Shown here piece after piece: positions 43,561 to 43,628 of a stretch of DNA of 43,628 nucleotides. The stretch spans positions 1 to 43,628 of the forward strand of contig NZ_BJMM01000049.1 in NCBI RefSeq assembly GCF_006539165.1. The letters are read 5' to 3'. How positions within the stretch are numbered: the first letter of the stretch is position 1; the number at the start of each line of letters is the position of its first letter. This DNA is from Streptomyces cacaoi. GTDB taxonomy: Bacteria > Actinomycetota > Actinomycetes > Streptomycetales > Streptomycetaceae. The notes under the pieces are model-generated. The model had not been told where the DNA came from. It saw only the letters and a program-made list of their open reading frames with translations, and searched no databases. The position numbers were made by a program, and so were the translations under genes.

Positions 43561-43628
43561 GGCCCGCCCCGCCCCAACAGCTGCCTCTCCCAGGGCGCCG
43601 ACCCCCGCCGCCCCCCCCCGCCCTCCCG

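Overview
The window reads as chromosomal DNA of a Streptomyces-like actinobacterium. GC is very high throughout, third codon positions are almost all G or C, GTG starts are frequent, and several genes have a TANNNT-like -10 box only 6-9 nt before the start codon, as expected for leaderless transcripts. The order sdaA-glyA-gcvH-gcvT, P-loop protein, two SseB proteins, five-gene oligopeptide ABC operon, then Dps, NifS-like desulfurase and MnmA agrees with my memory of the conserved Streptomyces core. No transposase, phage gene, rRNA or tRNA was found.

Layout. Positions 1-9040 look accessory: the tail of a DUF397 protein, a two- to three-repeat type I-E CRISPR remnant, a DUF4132-type protein, a giant 1899-residue protein of unknown function flanked by degenerate tandem repeats, and a DMT-family exporter. 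Positions 9089-13588 hold a secreted C-terminally anchored surface protein, a RidA protein, and an FAD monooxygenase divergent from a TetR regulator, with two back-to-back 15-bp palindromes between them. Positions 13699-18710 (minus strand) form a glycine catabolism operon: a tandem glycine riboswitch, then gcvT, gcvH, glyA and sdaA, leading from glycine through serine to pyruvate. Positions 18961-23089 hold a P-loop protein with a collagen-like segment, a small secreted protein and two SseB paralogues. Positions 23523-30107 are a complete peptide ABC importer operon (permease, lipoprotein, permease, two ATPases) closed by a strong terminator and followed by dispersed Streptomyces-type repeats.

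Positions 30393-38202 hold an aldehyde-dehydrogenase-fold protein that has lost all its catalytic residues, a thioesterase-like protein, Dps, a DUF6233-like protein, the tRNA thiolation pair (cysteine desulfurase and MnmA) with a cell-wall amidase between them, and a LOG-family protein. The LOG gene shares a CATG start with a divergent two-RCK membrane protein. The right end has a fused glycine/sarcosine-dimethylglycine methyltransferase (de novo glycine betaine synthesis, possibly starting at an ATT codon) and an MreB-family gene.

Most worth a second look are the DUF4132/giant-protein locus, the dead aldehyde dehydrogenase, the fused betaine methyltransferase with its ATT start candidate, the lysine-rich tail on the peptide-import ATPase, the mutually exclusive hairpins between gcvT and gcvH, and the CATG shared start.
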